A DNA stretch of 64,000 nt, taken from Mucilaginibacter sp. 44-25 (GTDB lineage: Bacteria; Bacteroidota; Bacteroidia; Sphingobacteriales; Sphingobacteriaceae). Where the stretch lies: positions 1-64,000 of the forward strand of contig MKTS01000013.1 of NCBI GenBank assembly GCA_001898335.1, written 5' to 3'. Both the position numbers and the translations under genes were made by a program. Under the pieces are notes generated by a model, which made no database searches, had not been told where the DNA came from, and worked only from the letters and a program-made list of their open reading frames with translations. Below, piece after piece: positions 37,157-47,257 of this stretch. Numbering within the stretch: position 1 is the stretch's first letter; each line of letters begins with the position of its first letter.

Positions 37157-38209
37157 TCATAGGCCGTCACCTCCTATCGTTATTGTATTCCCATTTTGAT
37201 AATAATTAATGTCGGTGTTCTCCTTGATCACATCCAGTACCTCTGTAGCTGACCGTGCATGCTTAAAAGTGCCAGAGTACCTGATCTTCTTTAGGCGATC
37301 TTCCGTAATGGTAATGCCGGTCCCGAAACGCCGGTCCAATGTCTTGGCTATTTCTTCAAGAGAATTGCCGTCAAAGGCAAGGATATCGTCTTTCCAGCCG
37401 ACAAAATTGACCTGCTGATCGGGCTGCATCTGTATGATCCGAATCTTTTGAAATTTATCGTCCGGCTGTTCCTCACCTGTGCTGTTATATTTGGTAAGAT
37501 CCGTTGAAGCGCTGAGTACTTGATGTGCTTTCAGGTAAATACGGTTATCACTGGTATTTTTTGATAGCCTGTTTTCCACCGATATTTCACCCTGAACAAC
37601 TGAAGCTTCAAAAATATCGTCGCCGGGATAAGCCTTGATATTGAATTGGGTTCCGATATCTCTGATCGCATATTTTTTTGTTCGCACCAAAAAAGGCAAC
37701 TTGCTGTTTTTATCTCCTATCGCAAAGAAAGCTTCACCGGAAAGCCACACGGTACGGTTAACTGAATTAAAACCCTTTTGAATAGTTAAAACAGACCCTC
37801 CGTTCAGCCAAACACGGGTTCCATCAGACAGGTTGAAGATTCTGCTGGCACCTTTTGCTGCAACCAATTTCAGGTCACCATTTGCCGGCAATTTCCTTTC
37901 AGAGAGTTTCCAAAAGCCAATAGCCAAAAGCAGTAAAGCAGCACAGGATAAAGCACTGTAAAACAAGTTACTTTTTCTTTTGCCCGGTTTGGCTAAGTTT
38001 TGCCTGTGGAACTTCTCGTAGGCCGCGTTTGTATCAATTGCCTCCTCATCAATATTCAACGCTTGCTGCCACAGCTCATACAGCTCAGCGAAATGCTGTT
38101 CGTTTTCCGGATGTGCGCTGATCCACTTCTGGAGATAAGCCATCTCCTCAGTGGTAGCTTCGTTGGTGATATACCTGATCAGTAAATCATCAATATTGTC
38201 GTCATTCAT
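37157..38209 (-). CDS. FecR-family anti-sigma regulator
   Basis: 350 residues. The cytoplasmic N-terminus (LLIRYITNEATTEEMAYLQK) is followed by a TM helix (SALSCAALLLLAIGFWKLS), the FecR domain (SRIFNLSDGTRVWLNGGSVL, WLSGEAFFAIGDKNSKLPF) and the DUF4974-like C-terminus (LAFDGNSLEEIAKTLDRRFG). It is divergent from the ECF sigma gene at 38381 and upstream of susC on the same strand, giving the complete sigma-FecR-SusC(STN) signal chain. Confidence 0.94.
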   Translation of the reverse strand: MNDDNIDDLLIRYITNEATTEEMAYLQKWISAHPENEQHFAELYELWQQALNIDEEAIDTNAAYEKFHRQNLAKPGKRKSNLFYSALSCAALLLLAIGFWKLSERKLPANGDLKLVAAKGASRIFNLSDGTRVWLNGGSVLTIQKGFNSVNRTVWLSGEAFFAIGDKNSKLPFLVRTKKYAIRDIGTQFNIKAYPGDDIFEASVVQGEISVENRLSKNTSDNRIYLKAHQVLSASTDLTKYNSTGEEQPDDKFQKIRIIQMQPDQQVNFVGWKDDILAFDGNSLEEIAKTLDRRFGTGITITEDRLKKIRYSGTFKHARSATEVLDVIKENTDINYYQNGNTITIGGDGL

Positions 38210-38380
38210 GATAACCCTAAGACAACTATATCAGCCTATACCCCCAATGTTATTTTGATTTTTCTCAATTTTTAGATTAAATGATTGCAATAAATATATT
38301 TTTATAGGATTTCATTATTTAAATCAGCGATAATCGACCCTGTATTGCTATATTGGGCTAACGAAACGGGCGTGCCCCTT

Positions 38381-38941
38381 ATGCAAAAAGATCAAGATTC
38401 GCTGAACAATAGATTACGGTCGGGTGACCATCAGGCTTTTGAATCGCTATTCAAAAGCCACTATCGTTTGATGACGCTTTTTGCGAACAGGATGGTGAAT
38501 GATCTGGAAACCGCCCAGGAGATTGCAGGTGATGCCTTTACCACACTTTGGGAAAAAAGGGAAGAACTTGACATTACAGGATCATTGACATCTTATTTGT
38601 ACAAGATGGTCCGGAACAGATGTCTGAATCACTTCAAGCATCAGCAAACCAAAAATCTTTTTTTAAACTATCTTCACCGTCATGATTTGGTGAATGTACA
38701 GGCCGAAAATTTTGAGAGGGCCTATGATGACAAGGAAATAGCTGAAAGGATCAGATCGGCAGTAAATGAACTACCACCGCAGTGCAAAATGGTGTTTTGT
38801 TTGAGCCGATACGAGCACTTAAAATACAAAGAGATCGCGGAGCGCCTCAACATTGCTGAAAAAACCGTAGAACGCCATATGACAATGGCGTTTGCCAAGC
38901 TGCGTCAGGCTTTAAAAAACGATTATTCGGTTTGGTTATAG
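38381..38941 (+). CDS. ECF RNA polymerase sigma factor
   Basis: The ATG at 38381 gives 186 residues; the frame extends to 38345 but the added residues are not protein-like. Region 2: DHQAFESLFKSHYRLMTLFA, TAQEIAGDAFTTLWEKREEL and YLYKMVRNRCLNHFKHQQTK. Region 4: LPPQCKMVFCLSRYEHLKYK and IAERLNIAEKTVERHMTMAF. It belongs to the Bacteroidetes sigma expansion family. It is divergent from fecR with about 170 bases between them, unlike the common co-directional order. It should direct the susC-susD operon when FecR signals. Confidence 0.94.
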   Translation: MQKDQDSLNNRLRSGDHQAFESLFKSHYRLMTLFANRMVNDLETAQEIAGDAFTTLWEKREELDITGSLTSYLYKMVRNRCLNHFKHQQTKNLFLNYLHRHDLVNVQAENFERAYDDKEIAERIRSAVNELPPQCKMVFCLSRYEHLKYKEIAERLNIAEKTVERHMTMAFAKLRQALKNDYSVWL

Positions 38942-39231
38942 CAAACGGCACCTTTTTGCAAAGCTGCATGTATACCAATTGCCAAACAGGATTTCGCCCC
39001 TGCAATTATCCCGCATATATTGCGTGATAAGACGGCGCAGAATAGCGGAACATATGGCAAATATTAGTTACACTTCACCTAAAGGATAGTCTTATGACAC
39101 CACGTGGCAAAAAAAAATAATTAAATCCAAGTCCTTCGGAAATCAATATATCCTATGTGTTGAATTTACTTCAATCAGCAGGTCATCTTTTAAGATTGAA
39201 AAACACCTGTTAAATTGCTATGTACTAATTA

Positions 39232-40125
39232 CTAATTCAATGACCGGTATTCAACCGGGGTTTGTCCTACCTGCTGTTTGAATAATCTGGTAAAATGCTG
39301 CGGATATTTAAAACCAAGCTCATAGGCAATCTCGCTTAACGATTTACTGGTATCGAAGATTTTCTCCTTTGCCAGATCAATTATCTTACCCTGAATATAT
39401 TCCAGGGCTGATATCCCGGTTTCTTTTTTGATCAGATCACCAAAATAATTAGCCGAAAGGTGCAGTTTTTCAGCACAGTAAGCCACTGTAGGCAACCCGA
39501 TGTTCTTTGGATCGGATGAAGAAAAATAGTTATTTAGAAGACGTTCAAATTTTTCCAATACGCTTTTGTTTACATGTTCCCTGGTAATGAATTGCCTTTC
39601 ATAAAAACGGGTAGAATAGTTTAGGAGCAATTGTAAATGAGATATGACCAGGGTCTTGGTATGTTTGTCAATGTTTCGCTTCAATTCATCTTCTATCGTT
39701 TTGAACATATTTAATACCATTTCAATCTCCTTATTGGAGAGATGTAATGCCTCGTTAATCGAATAGGAGAAAAAGTTATAATCCGTAAGTATGCTGCTCA
39801 ACGCCGTTCCCCTTAAAAAATCGGGATGAACTATCAATACCTTTCCTTCAGGTTTTATTCCGGGCAGGTAGTTTTCTACAGTTAGTATTTGCCCGGGTGC
39901 AACAAAAACCATGCTCTTTTCCTGGTAGTCGTATGTTTCCTTTCCATACTTTAAGTCGCCGCATTTGGTTTCTTTCAGGAAAATACAGAAGAACCCGAAG
40001 TTGTAGGATGCCGGTTCAAGAAATTTCAGGTCCTGATAATCTAAAATATTGATCAACGGGTGTAAGGTTTCTGCCCCCCTTAGTTGACTGTATTCACCCA
40101 CACTTTTAATCTTTTTTATTTCCAT
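39232..40125 (-). CDS. AraC-family transcriptional regulator
   Basis: 297 residues. The N-terminal ~190 residues form a cupin-like sensing domain (NFGFFCIFLKETKCGDLKYG and KSMVFVAPGQILTVENYLPG). The C-terminal ~100 residues hold the two helix-turn-helix motifs (AEKLHLSANYFGDLIKKETG and LSEIAYELGFKYPQHFTRLF, then GQTPVEYR). It is divergent from the aldo/keto reductase operon across a 500-base gap with repeated boxes, which points to it as the regulator of that operon and probably of itself. Confidence 0.93.
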   Translation of the reverse strand: MEIKKIKSVGEYSQLRGAETLHPLINILDYQDLKFLEPASYNFGFFCIFLKETKCGDLKYGKETYDYQEKSMVFVAPGQILTVENYLPGIKPEGKVLIVHPDFLRGTALSSILTDYNFFSYSINEALHLSNKEIEMVLNMFKTIEDELKRNIDKHTKTLVISHLQLLLNYSTRFYERQFITREHVNKSVLEKFERLLNNYFSSSDPKNIGLPTVAYCAEKLHLSANYFGDLIKKETGISALEYIQGKIIDLAKEKIFDTSKSLSEIAYELGFKYPQHFTRLFKQQVGQTPVEYRSLN

Positions 40126-40200
40126 GCCTTAAAACTTAACAGTCAAAAATACTTAAATGCTTGTCCCAGAGCGACCGACTTAAGTAAATTCAGTGAAATT

Positions 40201-40229
40201 GGTAAGAAAAAGCGTAATCTGTATAAGTA
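40201..40229 (+). promoter_or_regulatory. Candidate operator box A (AraC side)
   Basis: GGTAAG, a variable stretch and GTAATCTGTATAA (core at 40214-40226). A second copy occurs at 40553-40581 with the same order and spacing, 23 of 29 positions identical. This copy is about 76 bases upstream of the AraC-family gene's start. Confidence 0.5.
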
Positions 40230-40500
40230 TGAATTAGCTGTGTTATCTGCGGCACATAGTGGGAAAAATGCCGTGGTGATCGTATTTATACAAAATTTTG
40301 CCCCGTAAATGTTTGAAAAAACCATGATAGCCAATGTGCAAAAACTAAAATAGAAACTTGATCAAGTCTTGAAATGCAAAGAAAGTCTATACCCGGGGGT
40401 ATAGCTTTCTTATTTAAACGCTATCGGTATTTAGCAGTATATGATTGATCTTATTGATAGGTAACCAATACAAAACATTAGTTATCGGGCCCGTATTCTT

Positions 40501-40581
40501 ACCTGTATAGCTGATAAGTATGGCTATACTGTATACTGCCACCTGTAAAACTGGTAAGTAAAGCAGTAATCTGTATAACAA
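40501..40581 (+). promoter_or_regulatory. Candidate operator boxes B (aldo/keto reductase side)
   Basis: ACCTGTATAGCTGATAAGTA at 40501-40520 and ACCTGTAAAACTGGTAAGTA at 40541-40560 match at 17 of 20 positions and are exactly 40 bases apart, about four helical turns. The second runs into GGTAAG...GTAATCTGTATAA (40553-40578), the same box as on the AraC side. The last box ends about 50 bases before the ATG at 40630. AraC-type proteins typically bind such direct half-site repeats. Confidence 0.55.
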
Positions 40582-40611
40582 CCGCTATGGTAACCTACCT
40601 GATATTTGTAA

Positions 40612-41613
<1,002 letters not shown>

Positions 41614-41614
41614 G

Positions 41615-42067
41615 ATGCGTTACTTTTTCCTGCTTTTATACTGTTTACTTAACCTGAATGGTTACGCAAAGCAACAGTCACCTGCTAAACAACAAATTAT
41701 GAGCAACGAAACCGAAGAAGTGCTCTCTGTAGTACGACGATTAGCGGAATTAATGATTGAACGCGATACAGCCGCTATCAGTAAGCTGCTGGACAAGGAT
41801 TATACGCTGACCCATATGACGGGATATGTTCAATCCAGAGTTGAATGGTTGCATGAAGTGGAAAAAGAAAGTATGAAATACTATTCAGCAAAAGAAGTGA
41901 ACCACACTGTTAAAGTCGACGGTAACCATGCGGAGGTTGTTGTGCGGAATATGGTTGACGCAAGAATTTGGGGAAGCAGGAACACCTGGCGGTTACAGCA
42001 AAAGATGAAACTGGAAAAGCGCAACGGTAACTGGATCATATTAAGTTCTCTTGCTTCCACTTTTTGA
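41615..42067 (+). CDS. NTF2-like (DUF4440/SnoaL type) protein, possibly exported
   Basis: The ATG at 41615 is one base after the reductase stop; a longer frame from 41492 overlaps the reductase and is rejected. The first residues (RYFFLLLYCLLNLNGYAKQ) look like a signal peptide. The NTF2-like fold follows: VVRRLAELMIERDTAAISKL, LDKDYTLTHMTGYVQSR, YYSAKEVNHTVKVDGNHAEV and WRLQQKMKLEKRNGNWIIL. Such proteins are often small-molecule binders or isomerases, but no catalytic pair can be assigned. It sits in the AraC-controlled oxidoreductase operon. Confidence 0.82.
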   Translation: MRYFFLLLYCLLNLNGYAKQQSPAKQQIMSNETEEVLSVVRRLAELMIERDTAAISKLLDKDYTLTHMTGYVQSRVEWLHEVEKESMKYYSAKEVNHTVKVDGNHAEVVVRNMVDARIWGSRNTWRLQQKMKLEKRNGNWIILSSLASTF

Positions 42068-42114
42068 AAAATAGAGGAATTAAAATCTTAAACTCATATC
42101 AAACAAGAATAATC

Positions 42115-42942
42115 ATGCAATCAAATGTTTTAGTTATTATAGGCGTAGGCGGTATCGGTATGGCCATCGCTAAACGGGAAGGTGCTGGCAAAATTGTTTT
42201 GCTGGCCGATATTAACGAAAAGAACCTGACAGAGGCGGCCCGGGATTTGGTGGATACCGGCTATGCTGTAGAAACACAGCAGGTAGATGTTGCTTCGCAA
42301 AGCTCAGTTGAATCATTGGCTGCAAAAGCATCAACCTTAGGTAATGTTTTACAGGTAGTAAACACTGCCGGCCTTTCACCCAATATGGCTTCTGTCACAA
42401 AGCTGTTGGAAGTGGATTTGTTAGGCGCCGTGTACGTTTTGGAATCTTTCGTTAACGTCATTGCCGAAGGCGGTTCATGCATACATATTTCCAGCATCGC
42501 CGGCCATATGATTCCTGCCTTGGGTGCAGACACCGATAAAGCGCTTGCTGTTACACCCGCCAATGAGTTGTTGAACCTACCTGTACTTCAGCCGGAAAAC
42601 GTACCCAATACAACCTTTGCGTATTGTCTATCCAAAAGAGCAAATCATCTCAGGATCCAGGCCGAAAGCCTTAAGTGGGCTGAAAGAGGCGCCCGCGTTA
42701 ATTCGATCAGTCCCGGAATTATTTTAACGGCACTGGCAAAACACGAACTGGATTCGCCAATAGGCGACGGTTACCGGGCAATGATCCAAAATTCAGGTGC
42801 AAAACGGGTGGGTACGGTAGATGAAGTTGCCTCACTGGCTCATTACCTGCTTGGCCCCGATTCCGGTTTTGTAACAGGAAGCGACTTCTTAATTGATGGC
42901 GGTGTGATAGCAGCGATGAAACTGGGGAAAATTGCCTTATAA
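42115..42942 (+). CDS. SDR-family NAD(P)-dependent oxidoreductase (first paralog)
   Basis: The ATG at 42115 is chosen because the Rossmann strand starts there (VLVIIGVGGIGMAIAKREGA); the longer frame overlaps the previous gene. The cofactor loop is GVGGIG rather than the common TGxxxGIG. The catalytic Ser is in IHISSIAGH, and Tyr/Lys are in FAYCLSKRANHLRIQAESLK. The substrate loop and tail are RVNSISPGIILTAL and GFVTGSDFLIDGGVIAA. A second SDR of the same length and motifs follows 22 bases downstream, so the pair is probably a tandem duplication or heteromer. Confidence 0.92.
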   Translation: MQSNVLVIIGVGGIGMAIAKREGAGKIVLLADINEKNLTEAARDLVDTGYAVETQQVDVASQSSVESLAAKASTLGNVLQVVNTAGLSPNMASVTKLLEVDLLGAVYVLESFVNVIAEGGSCIHISSIAGHMIPALGADTDKALAVTPANELLNLPVLQPENVPNTTFAYCLSKRANHLRIQAESLKWAERGARVNSISPGIILTALAKHELDSPIGDGYRAMIQNSGAKRVGTVDEVASLAHYLLGPDSGFVTGSDFLIDGGVIAAMKLGKIAL

Positions 42943-42964
42943 ATTTCAAGAAAAAACCAGAATA

Positions 42965-43798
42965 ATGACTATGCAAAAGAATGCCGTGGTGCTGACAGGT
43001 GCCGGCCAGATTGGAATGGCTATTGTCCGTAGAGTTGCGTACGGAAGCAAGATATTTGTTGCCGATTGGAAGCTGGAGAATGCACAGGCCATTACAAAAA
43101 CGTTGGTTGAGGCCGGTTTTGATGCAGTTGCCTTCAAAACCGACATTTCGTCAAGGTCATCCATTATTGAATTGATAGAAGCTGCAAAGCATGCAGGCGA
43201 AATTTCCATGTTCATCAACGCGGCTGGCCTATCTCCGAGCCAGTCCACCAAGGAGCATATATTAGCAGTTGATCTTTACGGCACAGCCGTATTACTCGAA
43301 GAGTTTGGCAAGGTCATCAAACAAGGAGGAGCGGCCGTTACAATTTCCAGTCAATCAGGCCACAGGCTTCCGGCACTCACCGAGGAAGCAGACAGGCTGC
43401 TGGCAACCACCCCTCCCGAAGAATTACTTAAACTGGATTTACTGCGTAGCGAAAACATCAGGGATACTTTACATGCTTATCAATTGGCAAAGCGCTGCAA
43501 TGTTAAACGTGTAATGGCGGAGTCCGTGAAATGGGGCGAACGGGGCGCAAGGGTCAACTCAATATCTCCCGGTATTATTATCACCCCTTTGGCACTGGAT
43601 GAAATTAACGGGCCGCGCGGCGATTTTTACAAAAATATGTTTGCTAAATCTCCCGCCGGGCGTGCGGGTATGGCAGATGAGGTTGCCAACGTAGCCGAGC
43701 TCTTGTTATCAGAAAAAGGCGCATTTATAACCGGGGCTGATTTCCTGATTGACGGAGGGGCAACTGCCGCTTATTTCTACGGACAGGATAACCGGTAA
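42965..43798 (+). CDS. SDR-family NAD(P)-dependent oxidoreductase (second paralog)
   Basis: The ATG at 42965 (or 42971) precedes NAVVLTGAGQIGMAIVRRVA. Motifs: NAAGLSP, catalytic Ser in VTISSQSGHRLPAL, Tyr/Lys in HAYQLAKRCNVKRVMAESVK, then RVNSISPGIIITPLALDEI and FITGADFLIDGGATAA. Alignment by eye to the previous gene shows the same insertions (TPPEELLKLDLLRSENI versus TPANELLNLPVLQPENV), which marks a recent-type paralog pair. It is the last gene of the AraC-divergent operon. Confidence 0.92.
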   Translation: MTMQKNAVVLTGAGQIGMAIVRRVAYGSKIFVADWKLENAQAITKTLVEAGFDAVAFKTDISSRSSIIELIEAAKHAGEISMFINAAGLSPSQSTKEHILAVDLYGTAVLLEEFGKVIKQGGAAVTISSQSGHRLPALTEEADRLLATTPPEELLKLDLLRSENIRDTLHAYQLAKRCNVKRVMAESVKWGERGARVNSISPGIIITPLALDEINGPRGDFYKNMFAKSPAGRAGMADEVANVAELLLSEKGAFITGADFLIDGGATAAYFYGQDNR

Positions 43799-43934
43799 TA
43801 AGTGTATGAACGGTAAAAAACTTTTCAACGATAGAATGAAGCCCGGTGTTGCAGGCAAGGGAAAGTTTGCAGACTGTTCAGGTGAGTGGTACAGTTAAAT
43901 TAGAGAATATAGAAAGCAACGACGGCATAATTTT

Positions 43935-45197
43935 TCATCTCGTCCAGAGCTGTACATATCTACCTTGAGGATCGTAAATAGCAGCCTGTTTTGCCGTATT
44001 AAAGTATCGGTTCGCCCTGGGATCATTCCCGACGCCGGCCAGGTAGGCCCAATTTCCCCAATTGCTGCAAACATCATAGTCAATCAGTTGCTGTTCAAAA
44101 TAAGCCGCGCCATAGCGCCAGTCAACCTTCAGGTTGTTGCAAAGGTAACTGGCAACATTCTGCCGCCCTCGATTGCTCATGAAACCTGTCAACCTCAGCT
44201 CGGTCATATTGGCGTCGATAAAAGGTTCGCCCGTGCGGCCTTCTTTCCAGGCATTAAGCCCAACGGTTGACTTAAGTTGGCTTGCTTGCCTGAAAAAGCG
44301 AAGCTTGTCTTTCTGCAAATAAAATCCAAAATAATCTCGCCATAGCAGTTCAAAAATGAGCCAGTAAGTAGAATCATTAGCGCCGAAGACTTTTTCGTAA
44401 TTTTTTACCTCTTCATAGATCTCTCTCGGCGATATACAGCCTACGGATAGCCAGGCAGAGAATTTGGAGGAATAATCCTCGCCCAACATCCCATTGCGTG
44501 TCTCTTTGTAGACCGAAAGCCCCTGCGTCTTATAAAAATAATGTCGTAAACGTTCGTGAGCTGCAACTGATCCGCCTTTGAAGACGATTACTGCCCTTTC
44601 GTCCGCCTCCGTATTCCAAGCTAATACCGACAGGTCTAAAGCCCCTATAGTGGGAGATGGTATCGCCTTCGGCTTTGGAATTACCGCACGCACAGATACA
44701 ATGTTCTCCGTTTTCTTTCGGAACTCCGTAAACACCTCGGGTAGTTGACCTAAGGGGAACGGCAGATCGCCTGAGTAAAATAAATTACGGCATTCAAAGA
44801 CTTTTAGCTTGCAATTGACGGAAAACAGCCCGGCTTCAACTTTTGCTTGTAAGGCCAGTTCCTCAGGCGCAACTTCCTTTTCTGCATAAATAGTTTGCGC
44901 ACCATGAATTTTTGCAAGTTCAATGATCTGCTTTTCCGGCGGACCAATGATAAAGAACAATCCGGAACCTGCTGCCCGCAGTTCTTCATCCAGTTGCTGC
45001 AAACTTTCTTTTAAAAATTTCAAGCGGAATGCCCCGATTTTCCGCGCCCCGTATTGCGTGGCCGCTAATAGCCGGTCATCAAAACAGTAAAACGGAATAA
45101 CCTGGTCATTTTCGGCCATTGCGCGGGTCAGGCATTCATTATCACGTAAACGGAGATTGGTTTTGAACCAAAGTAAGGCTGTCTTTTTTGAGGACAT
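43935..45197 (-). CDS. DASH-type cryptochrome/DNA photolyase
   Basis: The ATG at 45197 is used; the frame also opens at a TTG two codons earlier. The N-terminal alpha/beta antenna domain has ALLWFKTNLRLRDNECLTRA. The segment PFPLGQLPEVFTEFRKKTEN is a DASH-subfamily hallmark. The FAD-binding half contains YSSKFSAWLSVGCISPREIY, LLWRDYFGF, TGFMSNRGRQNVASYLCNNL, WRYGAAYFEQQLIDYDVCSN and NWAYLAGVGNDPRANRYFN. It repairs UV damage or acts as a light sensor using FAD and an antenna cofactor. At 420 residues it ends YVQLWTR, slightly short of most DASH proteins. It is last in the stress cluster, 9 bases after the TIGR03643 gene stop. Confidence 0.92.
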   Translation of the reverse strand: MSSKKTALLWFKTNLRLRDNECLTRAMAENDQVIPFYCFDDRLLAATQYGARKIGAFRLKFLKESLQQLDEELRAAGSGLFFIIGPPEKQIIELAKIHGAQTIYAEKEVAPEELALQAKVEAGLFSVNCKLKVFECRNLFYSGDLPFPLGQLPEVFTEFRKKTENIVSVRAVIPKPKAIPSPTIGALDLSVLAWNTEADERAVIVFKGGSVAAHERLRHYFYKTQGLSVYKETRNGMLGEDYSSKFSAWLSVGCISPREIYEEVKNYEKVFGANDSTYWLIFELLWRDYFGFYLQKDKLRFFRQASQLKSTVGLNAWKEGRTGEPFIDANMTELRLTGFMSNRGRQNVASYLCNNLKVDWRYGAAYFEQQLIDYDVCSNWGNWAYLAGVGNDPRANRYFNTAKQAAIYDPQGRYVQLWTR

Positions 45198-45206
45198 TAT
45201 CAAGCA

Positions 45207-45482
45207 TTAATTCTTTTTACTGATCTTATTGCCACTGATCTGCCTTTGCCTGCTACACTTGAACCGTAAAGACACCATGCCGTGCTTGGTTTTGCGCCCC
45301 TGTACCCGTTTACGCCACATCCTGAAACTTGATGGCTTCATTTCCCTGCGCATCAGCCCGATAACCTGCTGCTCACTAAGCCCAAACTGAAGCGTAATTG
45401 CGTCAAATGGTGTACGGTCTTCCCAGGCCATTTCTATAATGCGGTCAGTGGCGACGATGTCTAAAATAGTTTGTTGTGTCAT
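45207..45482 (-). CDS. TIGR03643/DUF2805 family small protein
   Basis: 91 residues with IIEMAWEDRTPFDAITLQFG, LSEQQVIGLMRREMKPSSF and RMWRKRVQGRKTKHG, the conserved core of this small family. The basic C-terminus and helix-turn-helix-like first half suggest nucleic acid binding, but the function is unknown. It is commonly found beside cryptochrome or photolyase genes, as here. It is packed between MarR and photolyase genes with gaps under 10 bases. Confidence 0.85.
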   Translation of the reverse strand: MTQQTILDIVATDRIIEMAWEDRTPFDAITLQFGLSEQQVIGLMRREMKPSSFRMWRKRVQGRKTKHGMVSLRFKCSRQRQISGNKISKKN

Positions 45483-45488
45483 GAAAGG

Positions 45489-46169
45489 TTACTGTTGGTT
45501 TTTCCTGAAAGCTTTTAAATCCTCTTTAGAGGTAATGGTTTTTTCCTGGTGATGTAAGTAATGGAAGTTCTCCAGTTTTTGGAGCAGGTAAAGCAAGTTT
45601 AATTTTTCGGCCTCGGTCAGGTCACCGGTAATCATTTTTCCTACATGTCCCATTTCTACAAATACCTGGTATAGCATCTCGCGGCCTTCATCCGTTATTG
45701 CAATATATTTTCCACGCTTGTCGTCGGCATTGTTCCACTGTTTAACTAAACCGGCAGCAATCAGCCTCCTGATGACTTCCATGCCGGAGGTTTTCTCCTG
45801 AAGGTTATAACTGATCAGTTCTGTTTTTGATAAGTGTTCATGCGTCAGCAAGATTGCCATGGCGGTAAAATCTTCCCCGGTTTGCAATGGTGTCCCCTGC
45901 AGTGCTTTTTTAATATATGATTTAGCGTAACGGCTCATGTAAACGAACAACCTGCCGATGCTGTTATCCAACTGAAATGCCATGGATTGCGCATGTTGTT
46001 CCTCTTTACCGAATCTCGCATCGATAAGGCCAGGCTGGACTAAAGAGTCGCTAAGGCGATGGATCATAAAACCTGTAAGGTCCTGCATCGATATCTCACG
46101 TCCGTTATTTTCCTGCTCAAGTTTTTCCACCAGGTTGAGCAATTCATGAATAAGTGCGTACGATCTCAT
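45489..46169 (-). CDS. MarR-family transcriptional regulator
   Basis: 226 residues, longer than the usual ~150 because of an extra N-terminal helical part. The winged helix is at about residues 105-185 (LTHEHLSKTELISYNLQEKT, MEVIRRLIAAGLVKQWNNAD and DKRGKYIAITDEGREMLYQV). It sits inside the idi-to-photolyase cluster and is the likely local regulator, though no operator can be shown. Confidence 0.88.
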   Translation of the reverse strand: MRSYALIHELLNLVEKLEQENNGREISMQDLTGFMIHRLSDSLVQPGLIDARFGKEEQHAQSMAFQLDNSIGRLFVYMSRYAKSYIKKALQGTPLQTGEDFTAMAILLTHEHLSKTELISYNLQEKTSGMEVIRRLIAAGLVKQWNNADDKRGKYIAITDEGREMLYQVFVEMGHVGKMITGDLTEAEKLNLLYLLQKLENFHYLHHQEKTITSKEDLKAFRKNQQ

Positions 46170-46190
46170 GTAACATCAAATAAAAATCTA

Positions 46191-47252
46191 TCATTTTTGT
46201 TTAACATCTACGTTTGCATTTGCAAGAAAGGAACGGTAAGCCCGGTGATATGCATCATTTGGGTCGCCTTTGGGAACAAAACTTTTTAACAGATTGATGG
46301 TTCGGATCAGGCTTACTTTATAGGTTGGTAAATCCGGGGCCATTATCCCTAACTGATCAGCAACGTCTTTTCCAAGCAAGTAACGCATCAGACCAATAAT
46401 GTCATTATCTGTCGCTTTTGTTTTGTTAACCGATAAGATGTGCCGTGTAAGGGAATGCGTAAGCTCCCTTCCTTGCGCGGACGGAGTAAACTGCCTTTCA
46501 CTGATGATCCTGTCGAGTTGTTGGGCCATTTTAGGGCTTTCGGGAACCAGATCCTCTGACAAACCCGTTAGCGAACCGATCACATTCCAAAGATGCAGAA
46601 ATGCTTCCATTTCGTCTTTACTCACGCTGAAACCTAACAGGCGAAGGCCACGGATAACAATGAGGGAGAAAGACAGGTTAGTGCCTGCCATATCCTCCTG
46701 GTTTACCGGAATGCCCCAGGCATCATCCCATTTGCCGCTTTTAAAGGTATAAAAGCGTACAGCAGCATGCATGATCCTTACTTTAAGTATTTCCGAAAAA
46801 CCTTTACCGCCATTTACAAAAGCATTTGGCGCCATTACATCCCAAACGAAGAGCGCGGTTTCAAAAAGGCGTTTAGTCGTATCGTTCCTGATCATCTCTG
46901 AAAGGTAAAGTACCATGGCGCCGTTAGCCGCGTTGTAACAATAGGGCAGCGACATTAAGCCAAGCAGGTTCATGATCGTTTCAGAATGCCTGCTAAAAAA
47001 GATTGCGCCAGCCTTCATTTTGCGCGGCACAGCCCAACCCGGCAATTGGTCAGACCGGGCTATGAAATCATAATCAGGATATAACTTTTTAAAAGAAAGT
47101 AAGGAGTCGTTGTTAACAATATCTTTCAGGGCATTCTGCAAAACTGCCTTTCGCGTAGCATCGCCGAATGATTCAGCGATGAAAAGGTCGGCTTCGGGAT
47201 CGCCCAGCAACCGTTTACTAACCATAAAAGTATTGTTGTACTTTTGCTTCAT
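46191..47252 (-). CDS. MpaB/latex-clearing-like oxygenase (DUF2236) protein
   Basis: The ATG at 47252 follows a GTG at 47255. The family's helical heme-like domain is visible: MKAGAIFFSRHSETIMNLLG, KVRIMHAAVRFYTFKSGKW, PVNQEDMAGTNLSFSLIVIR and GRELTHSLTRHIL. The RxMHAxxR and NQEDMAGT patterns carry the presumed heme-ligand and proton-relay His/Arg residues of the MpaB/Lcp superfamily. It is an oxygenase acting on lipophilic compounds by family inference; its substrate is unknown. It is coupled to the FAD oxidoreductase gene with a 5-base gap. Confidence 0.82.
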   Translation of the reverse strand: MKQKYNNTFMVSKRLLGDPEADLFIAESFGDATRKAVLQNALKDIVNNDSLLSFKKLYPDYDFIARSDQLPGWAVPRKMKAGAIFFSRHSETIMNLLGLMSLPYCYNAANGAMVLYLSEMIRNDTTKRLFETALFVWDVMAPNAFVNGGKGFSEILKVRIMHAAVRFYTFKSGKWDDAWGIPVNQEDMAGTNLSFSLIVIRGLRLLGFSVSKDEMEAFLHLWNVIGSLTGLSEDLVPESPKMAQQLDRIISERQFTPSAQGRELTHSLTRHILSVNKTKATDNDIIGLMRYLLGKDVADQLGIMAPDLPTYKVSLIRTINLLKSFVPKGDPNDAYHRAYRSFLANANVDVKQK

Positions 47253-47257
47253 CACCG

